64,000 bases of DNA from Halomonas sp. TA22 (GTDB lineage Bacteria > Pseudomonadota > Gammaproteobacteria > Pseudomonadales > Halomonadaceae). The position numbers and the translations under genes are program-made. The notes below the pieces were generated by a model that did not search any database, was not told the DNA's origin, and saw only the letters and a program-made list of their open reading frames with translations. Position 1 is the first letter of the stretch; every line of letters begins with the position of its first letter. The stretch spans positions 2,542,001-2,606,000 of the forward strand of contig NZ_CP053108.1 in the NCBI RefSeq assembly GCF_013009075.1. Reading direction: 5' to 3'. Shown in pieces: positions 24,316 through 38,314 of this stretch.

Positions 24316-27300
24316 ATGGCACTGCCAACGCCGTTTGAGAAATCGCCCTTTCTGCCCATCGACGAGATGCCACAGACGCTGCATGCCGCTCTGGCGCGCA
24401 GCGAGCAGCGCCTGTCCGAGGCGTTGGCCCAAGCAGATGCCCAGGCTGAGCGCCAGCAGTTAGCGCTTGTCAGCACCTACTGGAACAGTCTGGACGCAGG
24501 TCGCCGCGGTGAGCTTGCGCGAGTGGTTGCGATCTCCTCCTTCGCCGCCGAGACCCTGGTGCGCCATCCCGACTGGCTTGAGCAGCTCGACGCCGGCGAC
24601 GAGCTCGAGCGTGCCCCCGAGGCGTCGCTGCAGGCCGAGTGGCTCAATGAAGCGCTTGCCCAAGCTCATGACGAGGCGGCGATGCAGACGGCGATACGCC
24701 GCTTCCGGCGGGCACGCATGCTGGGTATCGTGTGGCGCGACCTGAATCGCCCTGACGGCTATGACATGTGGAGCACCGCGGCGAGCGTGTCACGGCTTGC
24801 CGAGATTTGCCTTTCGGGGGCGCTTGGCTGGCTGGAGGCGCACTTCGCGGTGCGCTGGGGGGTGCCGGCACCGCGTAGCGATGGCGAGCCGCAGCGCTTG
24901 GTGGTGCTGGGCATGGGCAAGCTCGGTGCCGGCGAGCTCAATCTCTCCTCCGATATCGACCTGATCTTCGCCTTTCCGGAAAAGGGCGTGAGCCAGAGCG
25001 GCAAGCGCGAATACGACCATCAGGAGTACTTCACCAAGATCGGCCAGAAGCTGATCACCGCACTCGATGCGATGACCGCCGACGGCTTCGCGTTTCGTGT
25101 CGACATGCGCCTGCGCCCGCTCGGCGACGGCGGCCCCCTGGTCGGCAGTTTCGCCATGCTGGCCAGCTACTATCAGGATCAGGGCCGAGAGTGGGAGCGC
25201 TACGCGTTGCTCAAAGCGAGGCCAGTGGCGGGCGATCTCGAGGCAGGACGTGCGTTGCTGACGAGCCTCAGGCCCTTCGTCTACCGCCGCTATCTGGACT
25301 TCGGCGCCATCGAATCGCTGCGCGAGATGAAGGAGATGATCAATCGCCAGGTCAAGCGCCGCGGCATGGATGACAACATCAAGCTCGGCCGCGGCGGTAT
25401 CCGTGAAGTGGAGTTCGTGGTTCAGGCGTTTCAGCTGATTCGCGGCGGTCGCGACACCGAACTGCAGGTCACCTCGCTCAGGGAGGCACTCAAGCGCCTG
25501 CCACCGCTCGACCTGCTGCCCCAGGCGGTGGTCGACGAGCTCGAGCCCGACTATGTGTTCCTGCGCGATCTCGAACATGTCATCCAGGCGCTCGAGGATC
25601 GCCAAACCCAGGCTCTGCCCGAGGATGAACCCGACCGCGAGCGAGTCACCCTGGCGCTCGGCATGACGGAGTGGCCGGCACTGGTCGCCCGCCTCGACGA
25701 GGTACGCGACAGAGTGCGCCGGCATTTCGACTCGGTGATCTCCGACCCCGAGGAGGAGGCCGACACTGCGCCAGGCGAGGCGAGTGGCAACGAGCGCGAC
25801 ATCGAGGCGTGGCGAGCGCTATGGAAGCGCGAGGCGTATCAGGAGATGGATGACGACGCCGTGATACTGCTCGGCAACGCCGGCTTCGCCAAGCCCGAGG
25901 TGGCCGCCAGGCGCCTGGTGTCGCTGCGCCATTCGCGGGCGGTGCAGAGCATGCAGCGCATCGGCTACGAGCGGCTCGATGCGCTGATGCCGATGCTGCT
26001 CGCCGCGGTGGCCGATAGTGAGGCGCCGGACAGCGCGCTTGAGCGGGTGTTGCCGCTGATCGAGGCGGTGCTCAGGCGTACCGCCTATCTCGCCCTGCTG
26101 CGCGAAAATCCCCAGGCGCTCGAGCATCTGATGCGGCTGTGTGCGGTCAGTCCCTGGATCGCCGAGCAGCTGGCGCGCTACCCGATCCTGCTCGACGAGC
26201 TGCTGACTCCCGCGACGCTCTATACTCCCGCCGACAAGTCGCGGCTGGCCGACGAGCTGCGCCAGGCCCTCGGGCGCATCCCCGAGGATGACGAGGAGGC
26301 GCTGCTCGAGGCGCTACGCAACTTCAAGCACGCCAAGGTATTGCATGTCGCGGCCTCCGACATTGCTGGTGCCCGCGCGTTGATGAAGGTCAGCGACTAC
26401 CTGACTTATATCGCCGAGGTGGTGCTCGAACAGGTATTGGCAATGGCCTGGAAGCACCTGACGCGCAAGCATGGCCATCCGCAGCGCCGCGACGGCTCCA
26501 AGGGTGATGGCGGCTTCATCATCGTCGGCTACGGCAAGCTTGGCGGCATCGAGCTTGGCTACGGCTCCGACCTCGATCTGGTCTTCATCCACGATGCCGA
26601 CTCCCAGGGCACGACCGATGGGCCACGTGCCGTCGACAACGCCGTGTTCTTCACTCGTCTGGGCCAGCGCATCATCCATCTGCTGACCGCGGTGACGCCG
26701 GCCGGTGCTCTCTACGAGGTCGACATGCGCCTACGCCCCTCGGGCAATGCTGGCTTGTTGGTCACCACGCTGGACGCATTCGCCGACTATCAGCGTCAAC
26801 AGGCCTGGACCTGGGAGCATCAGGCACTGGTGCGCTCCCGGGTGGTGGCCGGAGACCCGGTACTGGCCAAGCGCTTCGAGGCGCTGCGAGGCGACATCCT
26901 CGGCCAGCCGCGCGATAGCGATGCGCTGCGCGAGGAGGTGGTCAAGATGCGCCTCAAGATGCGCGAGCACCTCGGCAGCAGTGCGGCCGTTCAACAGCAG
27001 GGGCGTTTCGACCTCAAGCAGGATGCCGGCGGCATGATCGATATCGAATTCCTGTGTCAGTACGCGGTACTGGCGCTGGGTGCCGAGGCTCCGGAGCTGC
27101 TGCGCTTCAGCGACAACATGCGCATCCTCGAGACGCTGGAGGAGAGCGGCAAGATGCCCGCCGACGATGCCCGCCGTCTGCGCGAGGCCTATCTCGCCTA
27201 CCGCCACACCACTCACCGCGCGGCCTTGACCAAGACCGAGCGATGGGTGGATATCCAGGAGGTCGAGCAGCACCGTCAGCATGTGATCGCCTTGTGGCAG

Positions 27301-27333
27301 CGCTGGATGGAGTCGTCCGCCGCAGAGAGCTGA
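24316..27333 (+). CDS. glnE: Bifunctional glutamine synthetase adenylyltransferase/deadenylyltransferase
   Basis: A 1005-residue cytosolic enzyme that controls glutamine synthetase by adding or removing AMP in response to PII and glutamine. There are two nucleotidyltransferase domains in tandem. The N-terminal one (removal) has GMGKLGAGELNLSSDID at 199-215; the C-terminal one (addition) has GYGKLGGIELGYGSDLD at 738-754. The central part carries the regulatory link. Both aspartate pairs are intact, so both activities should work. The protein is about 60 residues longer than in E. coli. Its signalling partner GlnD is also in this window, at about 39.6-42.3 kb. Confidence 0.97.
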   Translation: MALPTPFEKSPFLPIDEMPQTLHAALARSEQRLSEALAQADAQAERQQLALVSTYWNSLDAGRRGELARVVAISSFAAETLVRHPDWLEQLDAGDELERAPEASLQAEWLNEALAQAHDEAAMQTAIRRFRRARMLGIVWRDLNRPDGYDMWSTAASVSRLAEICLSGALGWLEAHFAVRWGVPAPRSDGEPQRLVVLGMGKLGAGELNLSSDIDLIFAFPEKGVSQSGKREYDHQEYFTKIGQKLITALDAMTADGFAFRVDMRLRPLGDGGPLVGSFAMLASYYQDQGREWERYALLKARPVAGDLEAGRALLTSLRPFVYRRYLDFGAIESLREMKEMINRQVKRRGMDDNIKLGRGGIREVEFVVQAFQLIRGGRDTELQVTSLREALKRLPPLDLLPQAVVDELEPDYVFLRDLEHVIQALEDRQTQALPEDEPDRERVTLALGMTEWPALVARLDEVRDRVRRHFDSVISDPEEEADTAPGEASGNERDIEAWRALWKREAYQEMDDDAVILLGNAGFAKPEVAARRLVSLRHSRAVQSMQRIGYERLDALMPMLLAAVADSEAPDSALERVLPLIEAVLRRTAYLALLRENPQALEHLMRLCAVSPWIAEQLARYPILLDELLTPATLYTPADKSRLADELRQALGRIPEDDEEALLEALRNFKHAKVLHVAASDIAGARALMKVSDYLTYIAEVVLEQVLAMAWKHLTRKHGHPQRRDGSKGDGGFIIVGYGKLGGIELGYGSDLDLVFIHDADSQGTTDGPRAVDNAVFFTRLGQRIIHLLTAVTPAGALYEVDMRLRPSGNAGLLVTTLDAFADYQRQQAWTWEHQALVRSRVVAGDPVLAKRFEALRGDILGQPRDSDALREEVVKMRLKMREHLGSSAAVQQQGRFDLKQDAGGMIDIEFLCQYAVLALGAEAPELLRFSDNMRILETLEESGKMPADDARRLREAYLAYRHTTHRAALTKTERWVDIQEVEQHRQHVIALWQRWMESSAAES

Positions 27334-27342
27334 ACACAAGCG

Positions 27343-27362
27343 GGCCCCGTCACGACGGGGCC
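27343..27362. terminator. Terminator hairpin between glnE and acnA
   Basis: A stem of GGCCCCGTC (27343-27351) and GACGGGGCC (27354-27362), best read as 8 bp with a 4-base loop. The flanking genes converge. The T tail is weak on both strands. Confidence 0.6.
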
Positions 27363-27406
27363 TGCAGGTTATGGTTGGTGGCTGAGCTCGGTTGCTCAGT
27401 GGTGGC

Positions 27407-31422
<4,016 letters not shown>

Positions 31423-31444
31423 TTTTAGGCAACAATCGCCGCTG

Positions 31445-31468
31445 AAAACCCGCCAAGGCGGGTTTTTT
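31445..31468. terminator. Terminator between trxB and slyX
   Basis: Perfect inverted repeat AAAACCCGCC (31445-31454) and GGCGGGTTTT (31457-31466), followed by further T. It works on both strands, since A's precede it; the flanking genes converge. Confidence 0.9.
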
Positions 31469-31485
31469 GGGCTTTCGTTTGTTCT

Positions 31486-31755
31486 TTAGTAGTGGGGAGG
31501 CACTTCATCGTGCGGGTTGAAGAGGTCATCCTGCGGCGCCGATCGCTGCTCCCGCAGGCGCTCTTGCATCAGCTCATTGAGCCGCACGAGCTCGGCGAGC
31601 CGCTGTTCCTGGTGCGCCACGGCGCGATCAAGCTCGTCAAGCCAGTGCTCCTGATAGGCGCTGCGGTTCTCCAGTTCTTCCAGGCGCGCCTCGAGCCGAG
31701 CGAGCGAGTCGCCATAAGGCATGTTAGAATCGGCGCGTTGCGTGTTGCCGTTCAT
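31486..31755 (-). CDS. slyX: SlyX family protein
   Basis: An 89-residue, almost entirely helical protein. Residues about 15-65 form a coiled coil with leucines and glutamates at heptad spacing (LARLEARLEELE, LDELDRAVAHQEQRLAELV), and it ends with the SlyX-type tail NPHDEVPPHY. SlyX is widespread but has no established function. I start at MNGNTQRADSN because AGGTG stands five bases upstream; the frame is open 26 codons further out without protein character. It is divergent from the cold-shock membrane protein gene. Confidence 0.9.
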   Translation of the reverse strand: MNGNTQRADSNMPYGDSLARLEARLEELENRSAYQEHWLDELDRAVAHQEQRLAELVRLNELMQERLREQRSAPQDDLFNPHDEVPPHY

Positions 31756-31853
31756 CGCTTCACCTGCAGTGCGTAATCCGTGTCCGCGACAATGGTCCGG
31801 GACGCATTCATCATCAGTCATCTCCACCATCACAACAAGAGAACTTGAGGTCC

Positions 31854-32345
31854 ATGAATCGTAAGGTCTTACTTCGTTCTAGTCTGATTAGTCTGTTGCT
31901 CGCCGCTCTCGCTCCGCTCCTCATCGCTCTGTTCATCTCCTTTGTCGGAGGGCCACTATCCCGCCAATTGATGGCGACACTCCAGCTCGGTGGCGTTACC
32001 GGGGTCTATCTTGCCTCGGCGCTGGCCGTGTTTCTGCTGCTGCTGGTCGCGAATTTCGCAGTGAGTGCAGCAGTCTCGCAGTCCGGATCACCCCACACCT
32101 CGCAACGCCTCGCGCGAGAGGAGGGCGAGGAGGAGGATGACCGCGAGATCGGCGAGGTCAAGTGGTTCAACGTCAACAAAGGGTACGGCTTCATCACTCG
32201 CCACAATGGCGATGACGTGTTCGTGCATTTTCGTGCCATACGCGGCAAGGGGCACCGTACCCTGGCCGAGGGGCAGAAGGTGCGTTACCACATCATCGAG
32301 AACGAGCGTGGCCTGCAGGCCGATGATGTCACCATCATCACCTGA
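31854..32345 (+). CDS. Membrane-anchored cold-shock domain protein
   Basis: A 163-residue fusion. Two hydrophobic helices lie at about 10-31 and 48-72, then an acidic linker (85-98, rich in Glu and Asp), then a complete cold-shock domain at 99-163. The domain has both nucleic-acid motifs: KGYGFI at 109-114 (RNP1) and VFVHF at 122-126 (RNP2). Typical CspA proteins are about 70 residues and soluble, so here the RNA-binding part is fixed to the inner membrane, probably facing the cytosol. Similar proteins may exist in related marine bacteria. GAGG before the ATG supports the start. A terminator follows. Confidence 0.85.
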   Translation: MNRKVLLRSSLISLLLAALAPLLIALFISFVGGPLSRQLMATLQLGGVTGVYLASALAVFLLLLVANFAVSAAVSQSGSPHTSQRLAREEGEEEDDREIGEVKWFNVNKGYGFITRHNGDDVFVHFRAIRGKGHRTLAEGQKVRYHIIENERGLQADDVTIIT

Positions 32346-32370
32346 GCCGTCGCAGTCTTGGTATCAACTA

Positions 32371-32400
32371 GCGCCCCGCTTCGTGCGGGGCGCTGTCGTT
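32371..32400. terminator. Terminator after the membrane cold-shock gene
   Basis: A perfect 9-bp stem, GCGCCCCGC (32371-32379) and GCGGGGCGC (32385-32393), loop TTCGT, followed by TGTCGTT. It lies between convergent genes. Confidence 0.8.
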
Positions 32401-33133
32401 ATGGCGCCTCCTGAACCATCGCCGAGCGCACCTCGGTCAATAGACTGCGCATGGCGAGTTCGGCCTGGACGGGATCGCCGTTGGCCACCGCCTGGGCGAC
32501 GGCGTCATGAAGGTCGAGCGCCTCGGGTACCGGATGGGCGGGCATCATGCCGAGCTCGGTGCGCCCCTTCAGCACGATCGTGACCACATGGGTGAGGGCG
32601 GCGAACATCTCGTTGCCGCTGGTGGCTAGCAGCAAGCTATGAAAGGCGATGTCCTGCTCGAGGAAGCGCTGCAGCTCTCCGGCTTCGCCCAGTGCGCGCA
32701 TGGTATCGGCGATCTCCACCAGCTGGCGTCGTTCGCTGGCGCCGGCCATGCGCGCCGCGCTGGCGGCGGCCAGCGGTTCGACGGCGATACGCAGCTCGGT
32801 CAGCGAGCGCAGCTGATCGTCGCGCCCCGCGCTCGACAAACGCCACCAGATGACGCGGGGGTCAAAGACCTGCCAGGCCTCGGCGGGCTGCACGATGATG
32901 CCAACGCGGCGTCTCGAGATCACCAGGCCCAGCGATTCCAGCAGGCGCATCGCCTCGCGCGCCACGGTGCGTGAGACACCAAGGCTGGCGCCGATACCTT
33001 CCAGCGTCAGCACATCGCCGGGGCGAAGCTCGCCACGGATGATCCTCAATCCGAGAGAGTCGACGGTCGAGTTGTGCAGCGCAGGGGCACGCAGGCCCTC
33101 CCTTTCTTGATATGGCTCAAGGTCGATATGCAT
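32399..33133 (-). CDS. GntR/FadR-type transcriptional regulator, probably of the gluconate genes
   Basis: A 244-residue regulator. The N-terminal winged helix-turn-helix (about 24-85) contains LTLEGIGASLGVSRTVAREAMRLLESLGLV, and the C-terminal FCD ligand domain has its metal/ligand histidines in HSLLL and in LDLHDAV. It is divergent from gluconokinase with 127 bases between the starts, and a perfect inverted repeat lies in that gap. Control of gluconate uptake and phosphorylation is inferred from this layout. There is no clear ribosome-binding site before the first ATG, so initiation may be weak. Confidence 0.85.
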   Translation of the reverse strand: MHIDLEPYQEREGLRAPALHNSTVDSLGLRIIRGELRPGDVLTLEGIGASLGVSRTVAREAMRLLESLGLVISRRRVGIIVQPAEAWQVFDPRVIWWRLSSAGRDDQLRSLTELRIAVEPLAAASAARMAGASERRQLVEIADTMRALGEAGELQRFLEQDIAFHSLLLATSGNEMFAALTHVVTIVLKGRTELGMMPAHPVPEALDLHDAVAQAVANGDPVQAELAMRSLLTEVRSAMVQEAP

Positions 33134-33166
33134 ATAAGACTTTTGTAGTATGTTTGGCGCGCTTTT

Positions 33167-33181
33167 AAAGGTGCTACCTTT
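33167..33181. promoter_or_regulatory. Candidate operator between the FadR-type regulator and gntK
   Basis: AAAGGT, three bases, ACCTTT: a perfect 6-3-6 inverted repeat at 33167-33181. Short palindromes of this size are typical for dimeric GntR-family repressors. It lies midway between the two divergent starts, so it could control both. Only one copy is seen. Confidence 0.45.
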
Positions 33182-33260
33182 CGGCGTGAAAGATAATACT
33201 TAATGCCGGCGCTCACTTGAGTATAGCACTGGCCAGACATGCCCACGAGCGGGAGAATTG

Positions 33261-33791
33261 ATGACTGTTATACGACCAGCGGAGCCCTTGTGCCTGGTGG
33301 TGATGGGAGTTTCCGGCGTTGGCAAGACCACCACCGCGGAAGGCCTGGCCACCCGGCTTGGCTGGACGCTGGCTGAAGCCGACCAGTTCCATCCGCAGGC
33401 CAATATCGACAAGATGAGTGCCGGTACTCCCCTCAACGACGAAGACCGGGGGCCTTGGCTTGCCACCCTGCGCGATTGGGTGTCCGCACAGGCTGATGCA
33501 GGGGAGTGCACGGTGGTGACCTGCTCTGCTCTCAAGCGCCGCTACCGCGATCTGCTGCGTGGAGCGCGCTGCCAATTGCGCTTCGTGCACCTGATGGCCG
33601 ATGCCGAGAATATCGCTGAGCGACTCGAGCAGCGCCGCGGCCATTTCATGCCCGGCTCACTGCTGGGGTCGCAATTCGCCGACCTGGAACCGCTCGCCGA
33701 TGACGAGAGCGGCGTCTCGGTCTGCGTCGACCTGCCCCCCGATGCGCTCGTCGAGCGCGCCCTGCAAACGCTTGGTCTCGCGACGCGCTAA
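33261..33791 (+). CDS. gntK: Gluconokinase
   Basis: A 176-residue P-loop kinase that makes 6-phosphogluconate from gluconate. The Walker A loop GVSGVGKT is at 16-23, and the family motifs DQFHPQANIDKM, CSALKRRYRD and HFMPGSLLGSQF are all present in order. Size is normal for GntK/IdnK. It starts at the ATG after GGGAG; the TTG just before it belongs to the leader. It is followed after 21 bases by the gntT permease and preceded by a divergent FadR-type regulator. Confidence 0.95.
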   Translation: MTVIRPAEPLCLVVMGVSGVGKTTTAEGLATRLGWTLAEADQFHPQANIDKMSAGTPLNDEDRGPWLATLRDWVSAQADAGECTVVTCSALKRRYRDLLRGARCQLRFVHLMADAENIAERLEQRRGHFMPGSLLGSQFADLEPLADDESGVSVCVDLPPDALVERALQTLGLATR

Positions 33792-33812
33792 CCATCTCAA
33801 AGGAACACGCTT

Positions 33813-35198
33813 ATGACCCCCGATGAGTGGCAACAGACCATGGAAGCCGGTCCGCTACTGGGCATCGCCGTCGTTGCCATTGCCGTGCTGCTGGTTCTGA
33901 TCATCCGCTTTCGCATGCACGCCTTCCTGGCGCTGATCCTGGTCAGCCTGCTGACCGCCTTCGCTGCCGGCCTGCCCTTCGACCAGATCGTGCCGACGCT
34001 GACCTCCAATTTCGGCGCAACCCTGGGTAGCGTAGCGCTGCTGGTGGGGCTTGGCGCCATGTTGGGACGCCTGGTCGAGGCGAGTGGCGGGGCTCAGGCG
34101 CTGGCCGATACGTTGATCGAGCGCTTCGGTGAGCAGCGTGCACCCCTGGCGCTGGGCATCGCCTCGCTGCTGTTCGGCTTCCCGATCTTCTTCGATGCCG
34201 GGCTGGTGGTGATGCTGCCGATCATCTTCACCGTGGCGCATCGCCTGGGCGGTGGCGTGCTGCGCTATGGCCTGCCGGCGGCGGGTGCCTTCTCGGTGAT
34301 GCATATCTTCGTGCCACCTCACCCCGGCCCGGTGGCGGCCGGCGAGTTACTCGGCGCTGATATCGGCCTGGTGATGCTGCTCGGCCTGGCGGTGGCGATT
34401 CCCACCTGGTACGTCACCAGCTACCTGTTCGGGCTATGGGCCGGCAAGCGCTTCGTGCTGCCGGTGCCGGAGATTCTCACCGGTGGCGGCGATATCGAAC
34501 GCGACACCAATCCGCCACCCACAGGCACCGTGATCGCCATGCTGCTGCTGCCGCTGTTGCTGATCTTTGCCAATACCGGCCTCGATACGCTTCGCGCAAT
34601 CGGCTGGGTCGACGAGCAGGCTGGCTGGTACGCCCTGGCGCGCACTCTGGGGGCGACACCGGTTGCGCTGCTGATCACCGTTCTGGTGGGCTGTCATGTA
34701 CTGGGCACGCGTCGCGGTCGTGGCCGCGAGCTGGTCGAAAAGTTGCTGGATTCGGCGCTGGGGCCGGTCTGTGCGATCATCCTCATTACCGGGGCGGGTG
34801 GCATGTTCGGCGGTGTGCTGCGTGCCAGTGGCATTGGCGATGCACTCTCGGATGGCCTGACGGGGCTTGGCCTGCCGGTGATTGCCGCGGCCTACCTGAT
34901 CGCCACGGCGCTGCGCATTGCCCAGGGCTCGGCGACGGTGGCGTTGATCACGGCCGCAGGCCTGGTGCAGCCGGCGGTGATGCTGGCCGGCTACAATCCG
35001 GTCGAGTCCGCCGCGGTGGTGCTGGCGCTGGCCGCGGGCTCGGTCACGGCAAGCCACGTCAACGACTCCGGTTTCTGGCTGGTGGGGCGCTTCTTGGGAA
35101 TGGACGTCAAGACCACCCTCAAGACCTGGACAGTCATGCAGACCACCATCGGCTTGATGGGCTTTGCCCTTGCCTGGCTGATCTTCGCCATCGCCTGA
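33813..35198 (+). CDS. gntT: Gluconate:proton symporter (GntP family)
   Basis: A 461-residue inner-membrane protein with about twelve to fourteen helices. The GntP family features are visible: an initial helix with VLLVLIIRFRMHAFLALILVSL split by short loops, GVMHIFVPPHPGPVAA-type loop (SVMHIFVPPHPGP), and the second-half GSATVALITAAGL and SHVNDSGFWLVG. It takes up gluconate, matching the kinase gene just upstream. Paralogue naming (gntT, gntP, gntU) cannot be settled by eye. A strong hairpin terminator follows. Confidence 0.93.
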   Translation: MTPDEWQQTMEAGPLLGIAVVAIAVLLVLIIRFRMHAFLALILVSLLTAFAAGLPFDQIVPTLTSNFGATLGSVALLVGLGAMLGRLVEASGGAQALADTLIERFGEQRAPLALGIASLLFGFPIFFDAGLVVMLPIIFTVAHRLGGGVLRYGLPAAGAFSVMHIFVPPHPGPVAAGELLGADIGLVMLLGLAVAIPTWYVTSYLFGLWAGKRFVLPVPEILTGGGDIERDTNPPPTGTVIAMLLLPLLLIFANTGLDTLRAIGWVDEQAGWYALARTLGATPVALLITVLVGCHVLGTRRGRGRELVEKLLDSALGPVCAIILITGAGGMFGGVLRASGIGDALSDGLTGLGLPVIAAAYLIATALRIAQGSATVALITAAGLVQPAVMLAGYNPVESAAVVLALAAGSVTASHVNDSGFWLVGRFLGMDVKTTLKTWTVMQTTIGLMGFALAWLIFAIA

Positions 35199-35217
35199 CC
35201 CCTGCTGCAGAAACCAC

Positions 35218-35250
35218 GAGACCGCCCCGACTTGCCGGGGCGGTCTCTTC
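35218..35250 (+). terminator. Terminator after gntT
   Basis: A perfect 12-bp stem, GAGACCGCCCCG (35218-35229) and CGGGGCGGTCTC (35236-35247), loop ACTTGC, with a short TTC tail. The downstream gene is on the other strand and converges here. Confidence 0.8.
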
Positions 35251-35285
35251 GCTAATCATGTCTTTCCATGCCTCGCCTTACGAAC

Positions 35286-35672
35286 TCAGTGCCCCGAATC
35301 GGGCCAGGTGAAGGCCTCCTCAGTGCCATCCGGCAGCACTCGCCAGAAGCGGTCGGGATCATCACCCGGCTGCCAGCCGCCTAGCGAGCAGCGTACCTCG
35401 CAGCCCAGCGCGGTGCTGGCATCGCGGGCACAGTCGACATCTCTCGGCCAGGGGGTGGTGTTGCTGTCCAGCCATAGGCTGGCAAAGCTGTCGGCGGCCT
35501 TCTCCACCACCAGTACCGGGATTCTGATCCCCTCCAGGTGGCCCACGGTGCGCCACTGATGCTTGCCGGCGGGTGTCAGCGGTGAGGCATCGAGGCGCTC
35601 GGCAAGCCAGGCATCGAGGGCTTGGATGTCGGCCGAGGCCAGATAGATCTCGATATCCGGATAGCGTTGCAT
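35286..35672 (-). CDS. Small acidic protein of unknown function downstream of dapE
   Basis: A 128-residue cytosolic protein, no signal peptide or membrane helix. It opens MQRYPDIEIYLASADIQAL and looks alpha/beta, rich in Trp and Asp, with two cysteines (CARDASTALGCEV) in the middle. I do not recognise a named family. AGGTT six bases before this ATG supports the start; a TTG start overlapping the dapE stop is an alternative. It is the last gene of the minus-strand dap run, so it may be cotranscribed with dapE. Function is unknown. Confidence 0.78.
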   Translation of the reverse strand: MQRYPDIEIYLASADIQALDAWLAERLDASPLTPAGKHQWRTVGHLEGIRIPVLVVEKAADSFASLWLDSNTTPWPRDVDCARDASTALGCEVRCSLGGWQPGDDPDRFWRVLPDGTEEAFTWPDSGH

Positions 35673-35695
35673 GGCAGAACCTCGAAGTTGGGCGT

Positions 35696-37941
<2,246 letters not shown>

Positions 37942-37972
37942 GGGAGTCTCCTTTGAAGTGTCATGTCAGGGA

Positions 37973-38314
37973 TCAGGCGTGCAGGTCGGCATAGTCGCCA
38001 TCGCGATAACCGACCCGGATCTCGTTGCCGGTATCCAGCAGCGGGCGCTTGAGCAGCGTGGGGTTGGCCGCGAGAACGCGCTTTGCCTCACTGTCGATAC
38101 GCGCTTTGTCGGCGTCGTCGAGCTTGCGCCAGGTCTGGCTCTGGCGGTTGATCAGGGACGCTAGCGGCACCTGCCCGAGCAGGTGGTCGAGCAGGGCGTC
38201 GTCAAGACCATTCTGGCGCAGGTCGTGAAAGCGATAGGCGACGCTCTGGCTGTCGAGGGCCTTGCGCGCCTTGCGGCAGGTATCGCAGTTCTTGATGCCA
38301 TAGAGGGTGGTCAT
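37973..38314 (-). CDS. ArsC/Spx-like reductase family protein (YffB type)
   Basis: A 113-residue thioredoxin-fold protein. The N-terminus TLYGIKNCDTCRKARKAL carries a CxxC-type pair, and the conserved NPTLLKRPLL arginine loop near residue 85 marks the ArsC superfamily. It is the YffB kind, whose physiological role is unclear; arsenate reduction has not been shown for it. It overlaps dapC by four bases (ATGA) and precedes dapD by 31, a linkage seen in Pseudomonas genomes. Some function linked to the DAP pathway is possible but unproven. Confidence 0.9.
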   Translation of the reverse strand: MTTLYGIKNCDTCRKARKALDSQSVAYRFHDLRQNGLDDALLDHLLGQVPLASLINRQSQTWRKLDDADKARIDSEAKRVLAANPTLLKRPLLDTGNEIRVGYRDGDYADLHA

